In this document: piece after piece, positions 51,105 through 60,582 of the stretch
Layout: every line of letters begins with the position of its first letter
Position numbering within the stretch: the stretch's first letter is position 1
Origin: Streptomyces smyrnaeus
GTDB taxonomy: Bacteria; Actinomycetota; Actinomycetes; Streptomycetales; Streptomycetaceae
Direction: 5' to 3'
Assembly (NCBI RefSeq): GCF_017676345.1
Contig: NZ_JAFFZM010000024.1
Location: forward strand, 1 to 64,000
DNA: 64,000 nt
Notes under the pieces: generated by a model
Seen by the model: only the letters and a program-made list of their open reading frames with translations
Told to the model about the DNA's origin: nothing
Databases searched by the model: none
Translations under genes and position numbers: made by a program

Positions 51105-52940
51105 GTGAGCCAATTGACGCACCGCGGTCCGTCGTTGTCCTCGGGCCGTGGCCACCCCCGCCCCCTGCCCCTGACCAGCGGCTGGTTGCTGGGCGGCGCC
51201 GTGGCCGCCGGGCTCGGGCTCGGTGTGTTCGCGGTCGTCGTCCTGCTGCTGTGGACCGTCTCCCCGTACCCCGACAGCGGCGCCGGAGGCGCCCTGCGTA
51301 CGGCGGCGGACCTGTGGTTGCTTGCGCACGGCACGCATCTCGTACGGCACGAAACGCTCGCCGGGTCATCCGCACCCGTGGGGGTGACCCCGTTGCTGCT
51401 GACGGCGGTACCCGTGTGGCTGCTGTGGCGTGCCACGCGGGAGGGGCTGGACGCGCGGCTCACGGCGGACGACGACGACACGTACGGGCCGCTCGCCGTC
51501 GCCGGCTGGGTCGCGGGCGGCTATCTCCTCGTCGCCGCCGCCGCGGTCGCCTACGCGTCCGGCAGCCCGATCGAGGCCGAACCTGTCAGCACGGTCTGGC
51601 GCCTGCCCCTGTTCGTCGTCGTGGTGAGCGGACTGTGTGCGGCGTACTGCACCCGGAATCCCTCACGGTCCGTCACGACCGGCTGGGCGGTCTGCCTCGC
51701 CCGGCTGCCGGACGCTGCCCGGGCGCGCCTTCGGGTACTCCTCCGACATGTCACCCGCGACCGTGCGGCCGTGGCCGTACAGGCGGGCGGGGCGGCCACG
51801 GTCGTCCTGTGCGCCGGGGGCGCGATGCTGCTCGCGGGTGCCCTCATCTGGAACCTGCAAGCTGTGTTCGGTGTCTTCCCGGAGCTCACCGACAGCGCCT
51901 CCGGCCAGTTCGCGGTGGTACTGCTCACGATCGCGCTGCTGCCCAACGCGACGCTGTGGGCGACGTCGTACGGCCTGGGCCCCGGCTTCACGCTGGGCGC
52001 CGGCAGCGTCGTGGCTCCGGCCGGCACGAGCCCGGCGCCGCAGTTGCCGCCGTTCCCGCTGCTGTCCGCCGTACCGGACGAGGGGACCGGCAGCGTCGTG
52101 CAGTGGTGCCTGGCGGGTACGGTCCCGCTGCTGGGCGGTCTGATGTGCGGCTGGTGGGTGGGCCGCTCGGAGGTGGCGGTCGGGCCCGCGCCAAAGGGAG
52201 CTCACGGGAGGGCGGGCTGGCGCGCCGTCGTCGTCACCGTGCCGCTCGCGGCAGTGTTGTGCGGCAGCCTCCTGGCACTGTCCACAGCGTGCGCCGGTGG
52301 ACCCCTCGGCAACGACGCGCTCGCGCATCTGGGCCCCTACTGGTGGCAGACCGGTGGCGCTGCATGCGGCTGGCTGCTCGTCGTCGGCCTGCCGACCGCC
52401 CTGTGGGTCCGGTGGTGGACGCTGCACACCGAGCGCAGGGCGGCAGCCGCAGCTGAGCGGGCGGCGGAGGCTGCGGCACTGGCCGCCGAGGGGCACGGCC
52501 CCGACGCCGCCTGGCACACGGACGAGGCCCGCCGTGAGCGGTGGTCCGCGATGAAGACCGCCTCCGGCGGACTGATGCCCGACTTCGTGCCGGACGATCC
52601 GAGGGATCACAGGTGGTACGTCGAGCGGTTCGGCCCGATCGAGACGGACCGGGCGCACGACCAGTGCACCGAGGCCACGGGGCCGAACATGGCCCCGGAC
52701 ATGGGCGCCGCTCCCGACGCTGGTTCCGCACCCGCCACCGGTCCCGACCCCGGCCCCGCCCCCGACGCGGGCTCCGTTCCCGGCCCCGAAGCGGGCTCCG
52801 CTCCCGGCCGCGGCTCCGCTGCCGTCTGCGGCGCCGGCGCCGGCTCAGGGGCAGGCGCAGGCGCCGACTCGGAACCCGGCCCCGACCCCACCGCTGACAC
52901 CAACGCCAGGGCCAGCGCAAAGGCCGACACCAGCACCTAG
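51105..52940 (+). CDS. DUF6350 (PerM-like) multi-helix membrane protein
   Basis: 611 residues. A short N-terminal tail is followed by about ten membrane helices. The first, LLGGAVAAGLGLGVFAVVVLLLW at about 27-48, is split here by a single Gly-rich turn. More run between 85 and 430. The C-terminal 170 residues are charged, then a repetitive Pro/Gly/Ala/Asp/Ser tail. The family is sometimes named cell division protein PerM in actinobacteria; a role in cell envelope or division is inference from that name. GTG 51105 start; the in-frame sequence before it overlaps the divergent gene. Confidence 0.82.
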   Translation: MSQLTHRGPSLSSGRGHPRPLPLTSGWLLGGAVAAGLGLGVFAVVVLLLWTVSPYPDSGAGGALRTAADLWLLAHGTHLVRHETLAGSSAPVGVTPLLLTAVPVWLLWRATREGLDARLTADDDDTYGPLAVAGWVAGGYLLVAAAAVAYASGSPIEAEPVSTVWRLPLFVVVVSGLCAAYCTRNPSRSVTTGWAVCLARLPDAARARLRVLLRHVTRDRAAVAVQAGGAATVVLCAGGAMLLAGALIWNLQAVFGVFPELTDSASGQFAVVLLTIALLPNATLWATSYGLGPGFTLGAGSVVAPAGTSPAPQLPPFPLLSAVPDEGTGSVVQWCLAGTVPLLGGLMCGWWVGRSEVAVGPAPKGAHGRAGWRAVVVTVPLAAVLCGSLLALSTACAGGPLGNDALAHLGPYWWQTGGAACGWLLVVGLPTALWVRWWTLHTERRAAAAAERAAEAAALAAEGHGPDAAWHTDEARRERWSAMKTASGGLMPDFVPDDPRDHRWYVERFGPIETDRAHDQCTEATGPNMAPDMGAAPDAGSAPATGPDPGPAPDAGSVPGPEAGSAPGRGSAAVCGAGAGSGAGAGADSEPGPDPTADTNARASAKADTST

Positions 52941-52974
52941 CCGCGTCGCAGGAAGCGGCCGGCGCCGGTGGAGC

Positions 52975-53940
52975 TCAGCGGTCTTCCAGGAACGGCCGCA
53001 GTTCCTCGGGGAGGTGCCGCTTGCAGTCGTCGCGCGAGGACTGGGTCAGCGCGTCGTTCTGGCAGGTGTAGTAGTCGCTGTAGACGAACTGGAACGAGAA
53101 CGTCGCCGCGACGATCATCAGCGTCAGGCTCGCGGTGACCAGCCCGCTGATGGCCGCTGTCCGCTTGGCCTTGTCCGCCTGCGCCGGGGTGACCGCGAGC
53201 GGGACCGGGGGGCGGCCGTCCTTGCCGTCCCCGGCACGGGCACCGGCACCCGCCGCGTCGTCCCGCTCCGGGCCGCGGGAGGTGCCCGCCACGTCCTCCG
53301 CGGTCGCGGCGGGACCGCGGCGACCACGCTTGCCGCCCTTGCCGCCCTTGCTGGTTCTGTCCGCCTTTGCCGTCGCGGACTTGGGCAGCTTGCCGCGCAG
53401 TGCGTTGATGCCCCAGTACAGCGAGAGCGCGCCCAGCAGCAGGGCAACCTGCGGCACGCTCAGCAGCGCGAAGAAGAGCCCCCAGATACCGGAGTGCAGG
53501 GAGTATCGGGCGTGCCGCTGGAGGGGGTCGGTGGGGTCCCAGCGCATACCACGGCTCCCACCGGGACCGCCCGGACCGCCAGGTCCCTGGCCGCCGCGGC
53601 TCGGACCGCCGCCACCGCCGTTCCCGCCGCCCGAGGTACCCGGACCGCCGCCGAACCCGCCGCCGTGCCGCCCCGGCTGCTTGCTGCTCCATTGGCTGCC
53701 CCACCCCGAGGGCTGCTGCTCACCCTCCGAAGAGCCGGAGTCACCGTTCCCCCCGCCACCCGAGCCGTTCCCCGACCCGCTCCCCGAGTCGTCGCCGTCG
53801 GACGATCCCGACGACCCCGACGACCTGGACACCCGTGGCTCCCACGGCTGGTCCGGCTGCCCCTCCGGCGGTGGCGCGAAGGGGTTGTCCTCGCGGGAGG
53901 TGCTGTCGGATGCGGCCGCACGGCGGCGTCGGTCGGTCAT
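52975..53940 (-). CDS. DUF4190-type membrane protein with disordered N-terminus
   Basis: 321 residues. Residues 1-140 are Gly/Ser/Pro/Asp/Gln-rich. Then come two helices (SGIWGLFFALLSVPQVALLL about 160-180, and a neighbour to 195), a basic Lys/Arg/Gly loop, and a last helix (ISGLVTASLTLMIVAATF about 265-285). The outer end carries two Cys (YYTCQNDAL, DDCKRHL) that may pair. The helix pair resembles DUF4190. Its partner is unknown. ATG 53940; divergent from purN with 248 bases between starts and only 34 bases from the DUF6350 stop. Confidence 0.78.
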   Translation of the reverse strand: MTDRRRRAAASDSTSREDNPFAPPPEGQPDQPWEPRVSRSSGSSGSSDGDDSGSGSGNGSGGGGNGDSGSSEGEQQPSGWGSQWSSKQPGRHGGGFGGGPGTSGGGNGGGGGPSRGGQGPGGPGGPGGSRGMRWDPTDPLQRHARYSLHSGIWGLFFALLSVPQVALLLGALSLYWGINALRGKLPKSATAKADRTSKGGKGGKRGRRGPAATAEDVAGTSRGPERDDAAGAGARAGDGKDGRPPVPLAVTPAQADKAKRTAAISGLVTASLTLMIVAATFSFQFVYSDYYTCQNDALTQSSRDDCKRHLPEELRPFLEDR

Positions 53941-54188
53941 CTGGTGTGTGTCTTCCTCATCGCTTCCGCGTCGCTTCCACGGCCCTGCGGCCCCCGAGCC
54001 CCCGCGGGTACCCAAGGAGACCGTGTCCCTGACGCTACCTTCCGCATGCGCCCCCGTCCCGTGGGGGCCGTTCCGAGTGCCGGTATCGTTGCCGACGGTC
54101 GAACGCTTCGTAGAGTTCCCCGGAATCTTCGGGTCCACGTACTTGTACGACCACACAATTCCGTCTCCCCGCGAGAGAGAGCCCCGTC

Positions 54189-54851
54189 GTGGACGCGCAG
54201 TCCTTCCGTCCCGTCGCCCCCGTGCGCCTCGCCGTCCTGGTGTCCGGTTCCGGCACGAACCTGCAGGCACTGATCGACGCCGCGGCCGATCCCGCCCTCG
54301 ACACTCCGTACGAGATCGTCGCCGTCGGGGCCGACCGGAGCGGTATCGAGGGGTTGGCGCGGGCCGAGCGGGCCGGGATCCCCACCTATGTGTGCCGGCT
54401 CAAGGACCACGACAGCCGCGAGGAGTGGGACGCCGCGCTCGCCGAGGCCACCGCGGCGCACGCGCCGGACCTGGTCGTCTCCGCGGGCTTCATGAAGGTG
54501 GTCGGCAGTCGCTTCCTGGCGCGTTTCGGCGGGCGGTTCCTCAACACCCACCCCGCACTGCTCCCCAGTTTTCCCGGCGCCCACGGCGTACGCGACGCGC
54601 TCGCGTACGGCGCGAAAGTGACCGGGTGCACCGTCCACTTCGTCGACGACGGCGTCGACACCGGACCCGTCATCGCGCAGCGCGCGGTCGAGGTCCTGGA
54701 CGAGGACTACACCGACGAGGGTGCCGCTCTGCACGAGCGGATCAAGGAAGTCGAGCGACGGCTGCTCGTCGAGGTCGTGGTGCGCATCGCCCGCCACGGC
54801 TATGCCCTCGAGGGGCCGAACATGAGAAGGGTACGACTGGGTCATGAGTGA
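54189..54851 (+). CDS. purN: Phosphoribosylglycinamide formyltransferase
   Basis: 220 residues. It transfers a formyl group from 10-formyl-tetrahydrofolate to GAR in de novo purine synthesis. The phosphate loop SGSGTNLQALIDAA, the catalytic region LNTHPALLPSFPGAHGV with the His of the Asn-His-Asp triad, and the Asp in DGVDTGPVIAQ are all present. GTG 54189 with GAGAGAG upstream. Its 3' end overlaps purH by eight bases, so the two are coupled. No ZTP (pfl) riboswitch is recognisable before it. Confidence 0.96.
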   Translation: MDAQSFRPVAPVRLAVLVSGSGTNLQALIDAAADPALDTPYEIVAVGADRSGIEGLARAERAGIPTYVCRLKDHDSREEWDAALAEATAAHAPDLVVSAGFMKVVGSRFLARFGGRFLNTHPALLPSFPGAHGVRDALAYGAKVTGCTVHFVDDGVDTGPVIAQRAVEVLDEDYTDEGAALHERIKEVERRLLVEVVVRIARHGYALEGPNMRRVRLGHE

Positions 54852-56460
54852 GAGTGCAGCGCTGGGCGCCAAGCGGCCGATCCGCCGCGCGCTGGTCAGT
54901 GTGTTCGACAAGACGGGGCTCGACGAGCTGGCACGGGGGCTGCACGCCGCCGGGGTGCAGCTCGTCTCGACCGGTTCGACGGCGAAGCAGATCGCGGACG
55001 CCGGGGTTCCGGTCACCCCTGTCGAGGAGCTGACCGGCTTCCCCGAGTGCCTGGACGGGCGGGTCAAGACGCTGCACCCGCGCGTGCACGCGGGCATCCT
55101 CGCCGACCAGCGGCTGGAGGCACACCGGGAGCAGCTGGGCGAGCTGGGTGTCGAGCCGTTCGAGCTGGTCGTCGTCAACCTCTACCCGTTCGCGGAGACC
55201 GTCGCCTCCGGCGCCTCGGACGACGAGTGCGTGGAGAAGATCGACATCGGCGGTCCCTCGATGGTCCGCGCCGCCGCCAAGAACCACCCGTCCGTGGCGG
55301 TCGTCGTCAACCCCGACCGCTACGGCGAGGTGCTCAAGGCCGTCGAGAACGGCGGCTTCGACCTGGCGGCCCGCAAGCGGCTGGCGGGTGAGGCCTTCCA
55401 GCACACCGCTGCCTACGACATGGCGGTGGCGGGCTGGTTCGCCACTTACGCCGAGACCGGCGCCGGGGACGGGACCGCAGCCGGTGAAGCGGACGCGGGC
55501 GAGTCCGCCGCCTCCCAGTTCCCGTCCTTCCTCGGAGTCACCTACGAGCGCAAGAACGTGCTGCGGTACGGCGAGAATCCGCACCAGCCCGCCGCGCTCT
55601 ACACGGGTGGCTGCGGTGGTCTGGCCGAGGCCGAGCAGCTGCACGGCAAGGAGATGTCGTACAACAACTACGTCGACACCGATGCCGCGCGCCGCGCCGC
55701 CTACGACCACACCGAGCCGTGTGTCGCCGTCATCAAGCACACCAACCCCTGCGGCATCGCGGTGGGCGCGGACGTCGCCGAGGCGCACCGCAAGGCACAC
55801 GCCTGCGACCCGCTGTCCGCGTACGGCGGGGTGATCGCCGTGAACCGGCCGGTGTCCGTGGCGATGGCCGAGCAGGTCGCGGAGATCTTCACCGAGGTCG
55901 TCATCGCCCCCGACTACGAGGACGGGGCGATCGAGGCCCTCTCCCGGAAGAAGAACGTCCGGGTGTTGCGCTGCCCCGAGGCGCCGACCGCACCGGCAGA
56001 GTTCCGTCCCATCGACGGCGGCGGACTCGCGCAGGTCAAGGACGCCTTCCAGGCCGCGGGTGACGACCCGGCGCGCTGGACCCTGGCGGCCGGGGAGGCG
56101 CTGCCCGCCGACGAGCTGGCCGAACTGGCCTTCGCCTGGCGGGCCTGCCGCGCGGTGAAGTCCAACGCGATCCTGCTCGGCAAGGACCGCGCGACCGTGG
56201 GCGTCGGCATGGGCCAGGTCAACCGCGTCGACTCGGCCCGTCTCGCAGTCCAGCGAGCCGGTGCGGAGCGGGCACGGGGCGCCTACGCGGCCTCCGACGC
56301 GTTCTTCCCCTTCCCCGACGGTCTGGAGGTGCTGGCCGAGGCAGGGGTGCGCGCCGTCGTCCAGCCGGGTGGATCGGTCCGCGACGAGCAGGTCGTGGAG
56401 GCCGCCACCAAGGCGGGCGTGACGATGTATCTGACCGGGACGCGGCACTTCTTCCACTGA
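54844..56460 (+). CDS. purH: Bifunctional AICAR formyltransferase/IMP cyclohydrolase
   Basis: 538 residues. It carries out the last two steps to IMP. The MGS-like cyclohydrolase domain opens with RRALVSVFDKTGL and has VSTGSTAKQI and GRVKTLHPRVHAGIL. The formyltransferase domain has the Lys-His motif AVIKHTNPCGIA, SAYGGVIAVNR and DAFFPFPDGLE. ATG 54844 lies inside the end of purN. The start is supported by AGAAGG upstream. The operon ends at the terminator 56542-56571. Confidence 0.97.
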   Translation: MSESAALGAKRPIRRALVSVFDKTGLDELARGLHAAGVQLVSTGSTAKQIADAGVPVTPVEELTGFPECLDGRVKTLHPRVHAGILADQRLEAHREQLGELGVEPFELVVVNLYPFAETVASGASDDECVEKIDIGGPSMVRAAAKNHPSVAVVVNPDRYGEVLKAVENGGFDLAARKRLAGEAFQHTAAYDMAVAGWFATYAETGAGDGTAAGEADAGESAASQFPSFLGVTYERKNVLRYGENPHQPAALYTGGCGGLAEAEQLHGKEMSYNNYVDTDAARRAAYDHTEPCVAVIKHTNPCGIAVGADVAEAHRKAHACDPLSAYGGVIAVNRPVSVAMAEQVAEIFTEVVIAPDYEDGAIEALSRKKNVRVLRCPEAPTAPAEFRPIDGGGLAQVKDAFQAAGDDPARWTLAAGEALPADELAELAFAWRACRAVKSNAILLGKDRATVGVGMGQVNRVDSARLAVQRAGAERARGAYAASDAFFPFPDGLEVLAEAGVRAVVQPGGSVRDEQVVEAATKAGVTMYLTGTRHFFH

Positions 56461-56541
56461 GCGCTGAGCCGGTACGCAGGGCAGCGCAGCCACTGCAGCC
56501 GCTGCACGGCACCGCGTGGCAGCGCGCGGAAGACACAAAAA

Positions 56542-56571
56542 GAACGGGCCCCTCGGCGGAGGGGCCCGTTC
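56542..56571. terminator. Bidirectional terminator after purNH
   Basis: A perfect 13-base-pair stem (56542-56554 with 56559-56571) with GGCG loop. An A-tract just before it becomes a U-tract on the minus strand, so it also serves the convergent membrane protein gene. Confidence 0.8.
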
Positions 56572-56614
56572 CCGTTGCTCGTGCACCAAGTGGCGTTCGC
56601 CAAGCGGCGTGCAC

Positions 56615-57268
56615 TCAGTGCTGCGGCCTGTTGAACCAGCGGCCTGCCGCGCCGCCCGAGCAGAAGACGACGGTCAGCACGGTGATGGCCAGGTAGAGGA
56701 CGTAGAAGAAGGCAGCTCCCACGGCCTCGGCCCCGTCGCTGCTGTCGACGGTGTCGGAGGACAAGTAGGCGATGAAGCCGATGACCGGCATCAGGCTGTT
56801 GAGCGAGCCGGCGACGATGGCCGTGATGCGCGTGCCGGAGCGGCCCCTGCCGAACAGGCACGCCGGAACGATGTGCACCGCCGCCATGCCTCCGTACAGC
56901 AGGAACACCAGCAGCAGAACACCCATGGCGGATCCGGCCCCGGGCCCCACTCCGCCGGGCAGGACGACCGAGCCGCCGCTCGCGGAGAGCGCGGCGATCA
57001 GCATTCCGGCGGCCGTGAGGGTCCACAGCGCCCCGGCGAAGAACAGCAGCACCCGCGCCGTGATGACCTGCCCGGGCATCTTGACGATCGGCTGCATATG
57101 GCCACCGGGGCCGCCCGGGTAGGCGGGCATACCGCCCGGGTAACCGCCGTAACCGGGCTGCCCGACGCCCTGCTGCGGATAGCTGTAGGGGGCGGCACCC
57201 GGGGCGCCCTGCGGCGGTGCCGCATAGGGGTTGTTCGGGTTCTGGCCGGGGGGCGGGGGGTAGCTCAC
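56615..57268 (-). CDS. Membrane protein with Pro/Gly/Tyr-rich N-terminus
   Basis: 217 residues. The first 68 are a Pro/Gly/Tyr/Gln-rich cytoplasmic tail of the DUF4190-neighbour kind. Four helices follow: about 75-97 (ARVLLFFAGALWTLTAAG), 112-133, 148-165 and 185-205. A C-terminal WFNRPQ closes it. No catalytic residues. GTG 57268 with AGGAAA upstream. Not recognised beyond this. Confidence 0.8.
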   Translation of the reverse strand: MSYPPPPGQNPNNPYAAPPQGAPGAAPYSYPQQGVGQPGYGGYPGGMPAYPGGPGGHMQPIVKMPGQVITARVLLFFAGALWTLTAAGMLIAALSASGGSVVLPGGVGPGAGSAMGVLLLVFLLYGGMAAVHIVPACLFGRGRSGTRITAIVAGSLNSLMPVIGFIAYLSSDTVDSSDGAEAVGAAFFYVLYLAITVLTVVFCSGGAAGRWFNRPQH

Positions 57269-57524
57269 GAGCTGTTTCCTCCGACGGTGTTGGAGAGCGG
57301 ACGGGGCCGAGTGACTCCGGAGAATCACGGCCTGCCCTCAGCAATGTCGCTTCCCCCGGTTCCGGCGCCGCACCGTCGGCCCTCTCTGCACTGCCCGACG
57401 CCGGTTGACAATGGTGATGGTCCGACTGTCGGCCTGTCCAGCCAGGTTTCCCGCCTGTGGCGTACTCGCCACGCCTGGTCATCGCCGCACGCGGCCCGCC
57501 CCGACGGGGCCGCCGCCCGCGCCC

Positions 57525-58454
57525 TCACACCAACTGCCCCTCCAGTACGGCCAGATGTCCTTCCTGTACGAGGTCGAACCGGAGTGCGAACCGCACCAGG
57601 GCCTCACGGATGTTCTCCGGGCCGTCCGGTGCACGCAGCCGCAGCTTCAACCGCAGATAGTCGATGTTCCAGGAGATGTCGGCGGGGGAGACGTCGGGCC
57701 ATACGGGGCGCAGCCGCTCCGTGAGCTCCGCGATGTCGGGCACCGGAGCCGAGGTGGCGTCACCGGCCGGCGCCGTGTCACCGGCGCGCAGACTCGCCTC
57801 GCACAGCGCCGCCAGCACGAGGAAGTAGTGGCACGTGTGGTCCAGGGGGTAGGGGCGCGGGAACGGGTCGAAAGCCCAGTCCGCCGCCCCGGACGCTCCG
57901 TCGGCAGATGCCCCGTCGATGGGGACTCCGCCGCCAGGCGAGCCGTCGGGGGACGAGCCGCCGGAGGCGGAGCCGTCCTTGGGCGAGCCGTTCAGCCGTG
58001 CCCCGCCCTCGCGCGCCCCGCTCCTGCGTCCGCCGCCGGTCAGCGGGTTGCCGCCGACGAGCGCGTCGGCCGGCGTCAGGTAGTCGTGCCGCGGTGCCAG
58101 TACGTCGAAACCGCAGCCGGGTCTCGACTCGCCCGCGCACAGGCGTACTCGTGCGAACTCGAAGGGGACCGGCGCATCGGCGCGGCCGGGCGCGACCCTG
58201 ATGTGCTCCCCTGCGCCCTCGGGATTCTCGACGATGTAGGTCTGGTCGCTGCTGAAGTTGGTCAGTATCCAGAAGGCACCGGTCGCCGTGATCTCGCCGG
58301 CCGCACATGCGACGGCGGGGTGGGAGATGGTCAGGCCGTTGCCTGCCGGTGCCGTGCGGCCGAAGCGCAGCGTATGGCCCGGCTCCAGCCGGTACTGCTC
58401 CTCGGGTCCACGGCACCCGTCCGGGACGATGATCACGCTGAACACGCCCGGCAC
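57525..58454 (-). CDS. FHA-domain-like protein
   Basis: 309 residues. The N-terminal 110 residues look like a forkhead-associated domain: RLEPGHTLRFGRTAP (conserved Gly-Arg), NGLTISHPAVAC (Ser-His) and FWILTNFSSDQTYIVENPEG (Asn). Such domains bind phospho-threonine, so it could read targets of the Ser/Thr kinases found 45 kb away. A Gly/Ser/Asp-rich linker (about 150-190) precedes a C-terminal helical domain with DISWNIDYLRLKLRLRAPD. GTG 58454 is chosen because GGAGAG is eight bases upstream. Isolated, divergent from folD. Confidence 0.75.
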   Translation of the reverse strand: MPGVFSVIIVPDGCRGPEEQYRLEPGHTLRFGRTAPAGNGLTISHPAVACAAGEITATGAFWILTNFSSDQTYIVENPEGAGEHIRVAPGRADAPVPFEFARVRLCAGESRPGCGFDVLAPRHDYLTPADALVGGNPLTGGGRRSGAREGGARLNGSPKDGSASGGSSPDGSPGGGVPIDGASADGASGAADWAFDPFPRPYPLDHTCHYFLVLAALCEASLRAGDTAPAGDATSAPVPDIAELTERLRPVWPDVSPADISWNIDYLRLKLRLRAPDGPENIREALVRFALRFDLVQEGHLAVLEGQLV

Positions 58455-58774
58455 GCTACTGACTCTCCGTACCCGTGCACAACGGAGCGTAGGGGTAGCA
58501 GAGAGGCACATGAACGGACCTTTGCCGTCCCGTTGCCAAGGCGACGCCACGCGGGTGACACGGGCTCGCACAGCAGCCTGAACGGATCGCACAGCAGCAC
58601 CGGCCGTACCGGCGTGCGCCCGAGCGGAACCGCGCGCCGGGCGGTACCCGCGGTCTCCCGGACGGACACCGGAACCGCGCCGTGCCGGTGTCCGAAGGGA
58701 GCCGAGCGGCAGCCGAAGGGCACTGAGCGGCACCTGAGTGGAGAGCAGGGGCCCCGATCCGCGAGGATGGGCGT
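58455..58774 (+). other. 320-base divergent intergenic region before folD
   Basis: No gene supported. Contains a short direct repeat (GAGCGGCA-containing units at about 58702-58740) near folD and imperfect GC hairpins (about 58655-58690). The folD ribosome-binding site GAGGA is at about 58762. No ZTP riboswitch is recognisable. Confidence 0.45.
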
Positions 58775-59653
58775 ATGACCGCCCAGATTCTCGATGGCAA
58801 GGCCACCGCCGCCGCGATCAAGTCCGACCTCACCGCGCGTGTCGAGGCGCTCAAGGCGAAGGGCATCACGCCCGGCCTGGGCACGCTGCTCGTCGGCGAG
58901 GACGTCGGCTCCCAGAAGTACGTCGCGGGCAAGCACCGCGACAGCCAGCAGATCGGCATCAACTCCATCCAGCGCGAGCTGCCCGCGAGCGCGTCGCAGG
59001 AGGAGATCGAGGCGGTCGTCCGCGAGCTGAACGAGGATCCGGCCTGCACCGGCTACATCGTCCAGCTGCCGCTCCCCAAGGGCATCGACGTCAACCGGGT
59101 GCTGGAGCTGATGGACCCGGCCAAGGACGCCGACGGCCTCCACCCGACCAACCTGGGCCGTCTGGTCCTCAACAAGCCGGCGCCGCTGCCGTGCACCCCG
59201 CAGGGCATGCTCGTGCTGCTGCGCCGGTACGGCGTCGAGCTCAACGGCGCCCATGTGGTGGTTGTCGGGCGCGGAGTGACCGCGGGCCGTCCGCTGCCGC
59301 TGCTGCTGACCCGGCGCAGCGAGAACGCGACCGTGACGCAGTGCCACACCGGCACCCGCGATCTGCCGGGAACGCTGCGGCAGGCGGACATCGTCGTCGC
59401 TGCGGCCGGGGTGCCGCATCTGATCAAGCCGGAGGACGTGCGTCCGGGCGCAGCCGTGCTCGACGTCGGCGTCAGCCGCGACGAGAACGGCAAGATCGTG
59501 GGCGATGTGCACCCGGGAGTGGCCGAGGTGGCGGGCTGGATCTCCCCCAACCCGGGCGGTGTCGGGCCGATGACGCGGGCCCAGCTGCTGGTGAACGTCG
59601 TCGAGGCCGCGGAGGCGGCCGGGGACCGGGCGGCCGAGGCGGCGGCCCGCTGA
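58775..59653 (+). CDS. folD: Methylenetetrahydrofolate dehydrogenase/methenyltetrahydrofolate cyclohydrolase
   Basis: 292 residues, bifunctional. It interconverts 5,10-methylene- and 10-formyl-tetrahydrofolate, which feeds PurN and PurH. The catalytic Lys is in YVAGKHRDSQQIGI; PCTPQGM and VQLPLPKGID are in the substrate pocket. The NADP loop reads VGRGVTAGRPLPLLL, with Gly in place of the usual Ser after GR. C-terminal GGVGPMTRAQLLVN is standard. ATG 58775. A DUF3017 gene follows after 23 bases. Confidence 0.95.
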   Translation: MTAQILDGKATAAAIKSDLTARVEALKAKGITPGLGTLLVGEDVGSQKYVAGKHRDSQQIGINSIQRELPASASQEEIEAVVRELNEDPACTGYIVQLPLPKGIDVNRVLELMDPAKDADGLHPTNLGRLVLNKPAPLPCTPQGMLVLLRRYGVELNGAHVVVVGRGVTAGRPLPLLLTRRSENATVTQCHTGTRDLPGTLRQADIVVAAAGVPHLIKPEDVRPGAAVLDVGVSRDENGKIVGDVHPGVAEVAGWISPNPGGVGPMTRAQLLVNVVEAAEAAGDRAAEAAAR

Positions 59654-59676
59654 ACGCGGTCAGGGAGAATGCCGTC

Positions 59677-60294
59677 ATGGGCGAGGGTGACCGGACCGGC
59701 ACGGACCGCGGCAGCGAGGGCCGGGACCGCGACAGGAACCGGGGCGGCGACGCGGACGGTGCCCGCGAAGGTGCAGCAGTCGGTGCTGGAGCCGCTGGCG
59801 GAGACGGTACCGCCGACGGTGCCGTGGATACCGCTCCCGGTGGCGCCGGAGGCGGTGAAGCGGAAGGAGATTCCGGGATGAGCAGTGCGCAGGAGGCCGC
59901 CCCGGCGCGCAAGGCGTCACGGCGTTTTCCGGTCCTGACCCGGGACACCGCGCGCCCCGAGGGCGGGGGACGCGCGATAGGGGGGCACCACCCGGCACCG
60001 TACCGGCAGTGGCCGCTGCTGGCGGTCTGCGCCGGGGTGCTGGTCGGACTGCTGGTGACGGTCATCCAGTTCCGTGCCGGCACGCTCATCATCGGACTGT
60101 CGCTGCTGGGCGGTGCCGTGCTGCGCTGGTGGAAGCCCTCGGTCGGCATGCTGGCCGTGCGCTCACGCTTCACCGACATGATCACCTATGGCGTACTGGG
60201 CCTCGTCATCGTGCTGTTGGCCATGATGGCGCAGCCCGACCCATGGCTCACGGTGCCGATTCTCGACACCATCGTGCACTTCACAGTGCGCTGA
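59677..60294 (+). CDS. DUF3017 membrane protein
   Basis: 205 residues from ATG 59677. The first 70 are low-complexity Gly/Asp/Arg/Ala. A second ATG at 59878 has a better AAGGAG eight bases upstream and would give 138 residues; either may be real. Conserved part: PYRQWPLLAVCAGVLVGLLV, a helix of about 20 residues split here at VCAG, then FRAGTLIIGLSLLGGAVLRW and a third helix ending near residue 190. Coupled to folD by position, as is common in actinobacteria. Confidence 0.78.
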   Translation: MGEGDRTGTDRGSEGRDRDRNRGGDADGAREGAAVGAGAAGGDGTADGAVDTAPGGAGGGEAEGDSGMSSAQEAAPARKASRRFPVLTRDTARPEGGGRAIGGHHPAPYRQWPLLAVCAGVLVGLLVTVIQFRAGTLIIGLSLLGGAVLRWWKPSVGMLAVRSRFTDMITYGVLGLVIVLLAMMAQPDPWLTVPILDTIVHFTVR

Positions 60295-60362
60295 CCTGCG
60301 CTCCAGCACCCGTTGGGCGCTGCTGTCGCACCGTCGCAACAGTGCCGCGAATGTGACAGGGG

Positions 60363-60386
60363 CCCGCCTTCCTTCAGGAGGGCGGG
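60363..60386 (+). terminator. Terminator after folD/DUF3017
   Basis: Ten-pair stem (60363-60372 with 60377-60386, one G-U) with TTCA loop, 69 bases after the DUF3017 stop, followed by a TACTTCT stretch. A GGGAGGTGTC sequence then repeats twice. Confidence 0.65.
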
Positions 60387-60582
60387 TACTTCTGTGCGGG
60401 AGGTGTCGGGAGGTGTCGGGCGGACGGCGGGCGAACAACGGGCAGCCGCTGGGGGGACGTAACGGTTGGTGTCCGGATGGGCTGGCAGACTAGGGAGCGT
60501 TTGCGCGGACGAGCACCCGGGGCCGTGGCGTGACACGGGGGAGAGGAACACTGACAGCGCATTCGCGGACAAGGGGGAGGCA

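Noticed and set aside
53941..54188. ZTP (pfl) riboswitch before purN or folD
   Set aside because: These genes often have one in bacteria, but the conserved core ending CCGCCTGGGC is not seen here or at 58455-58774.
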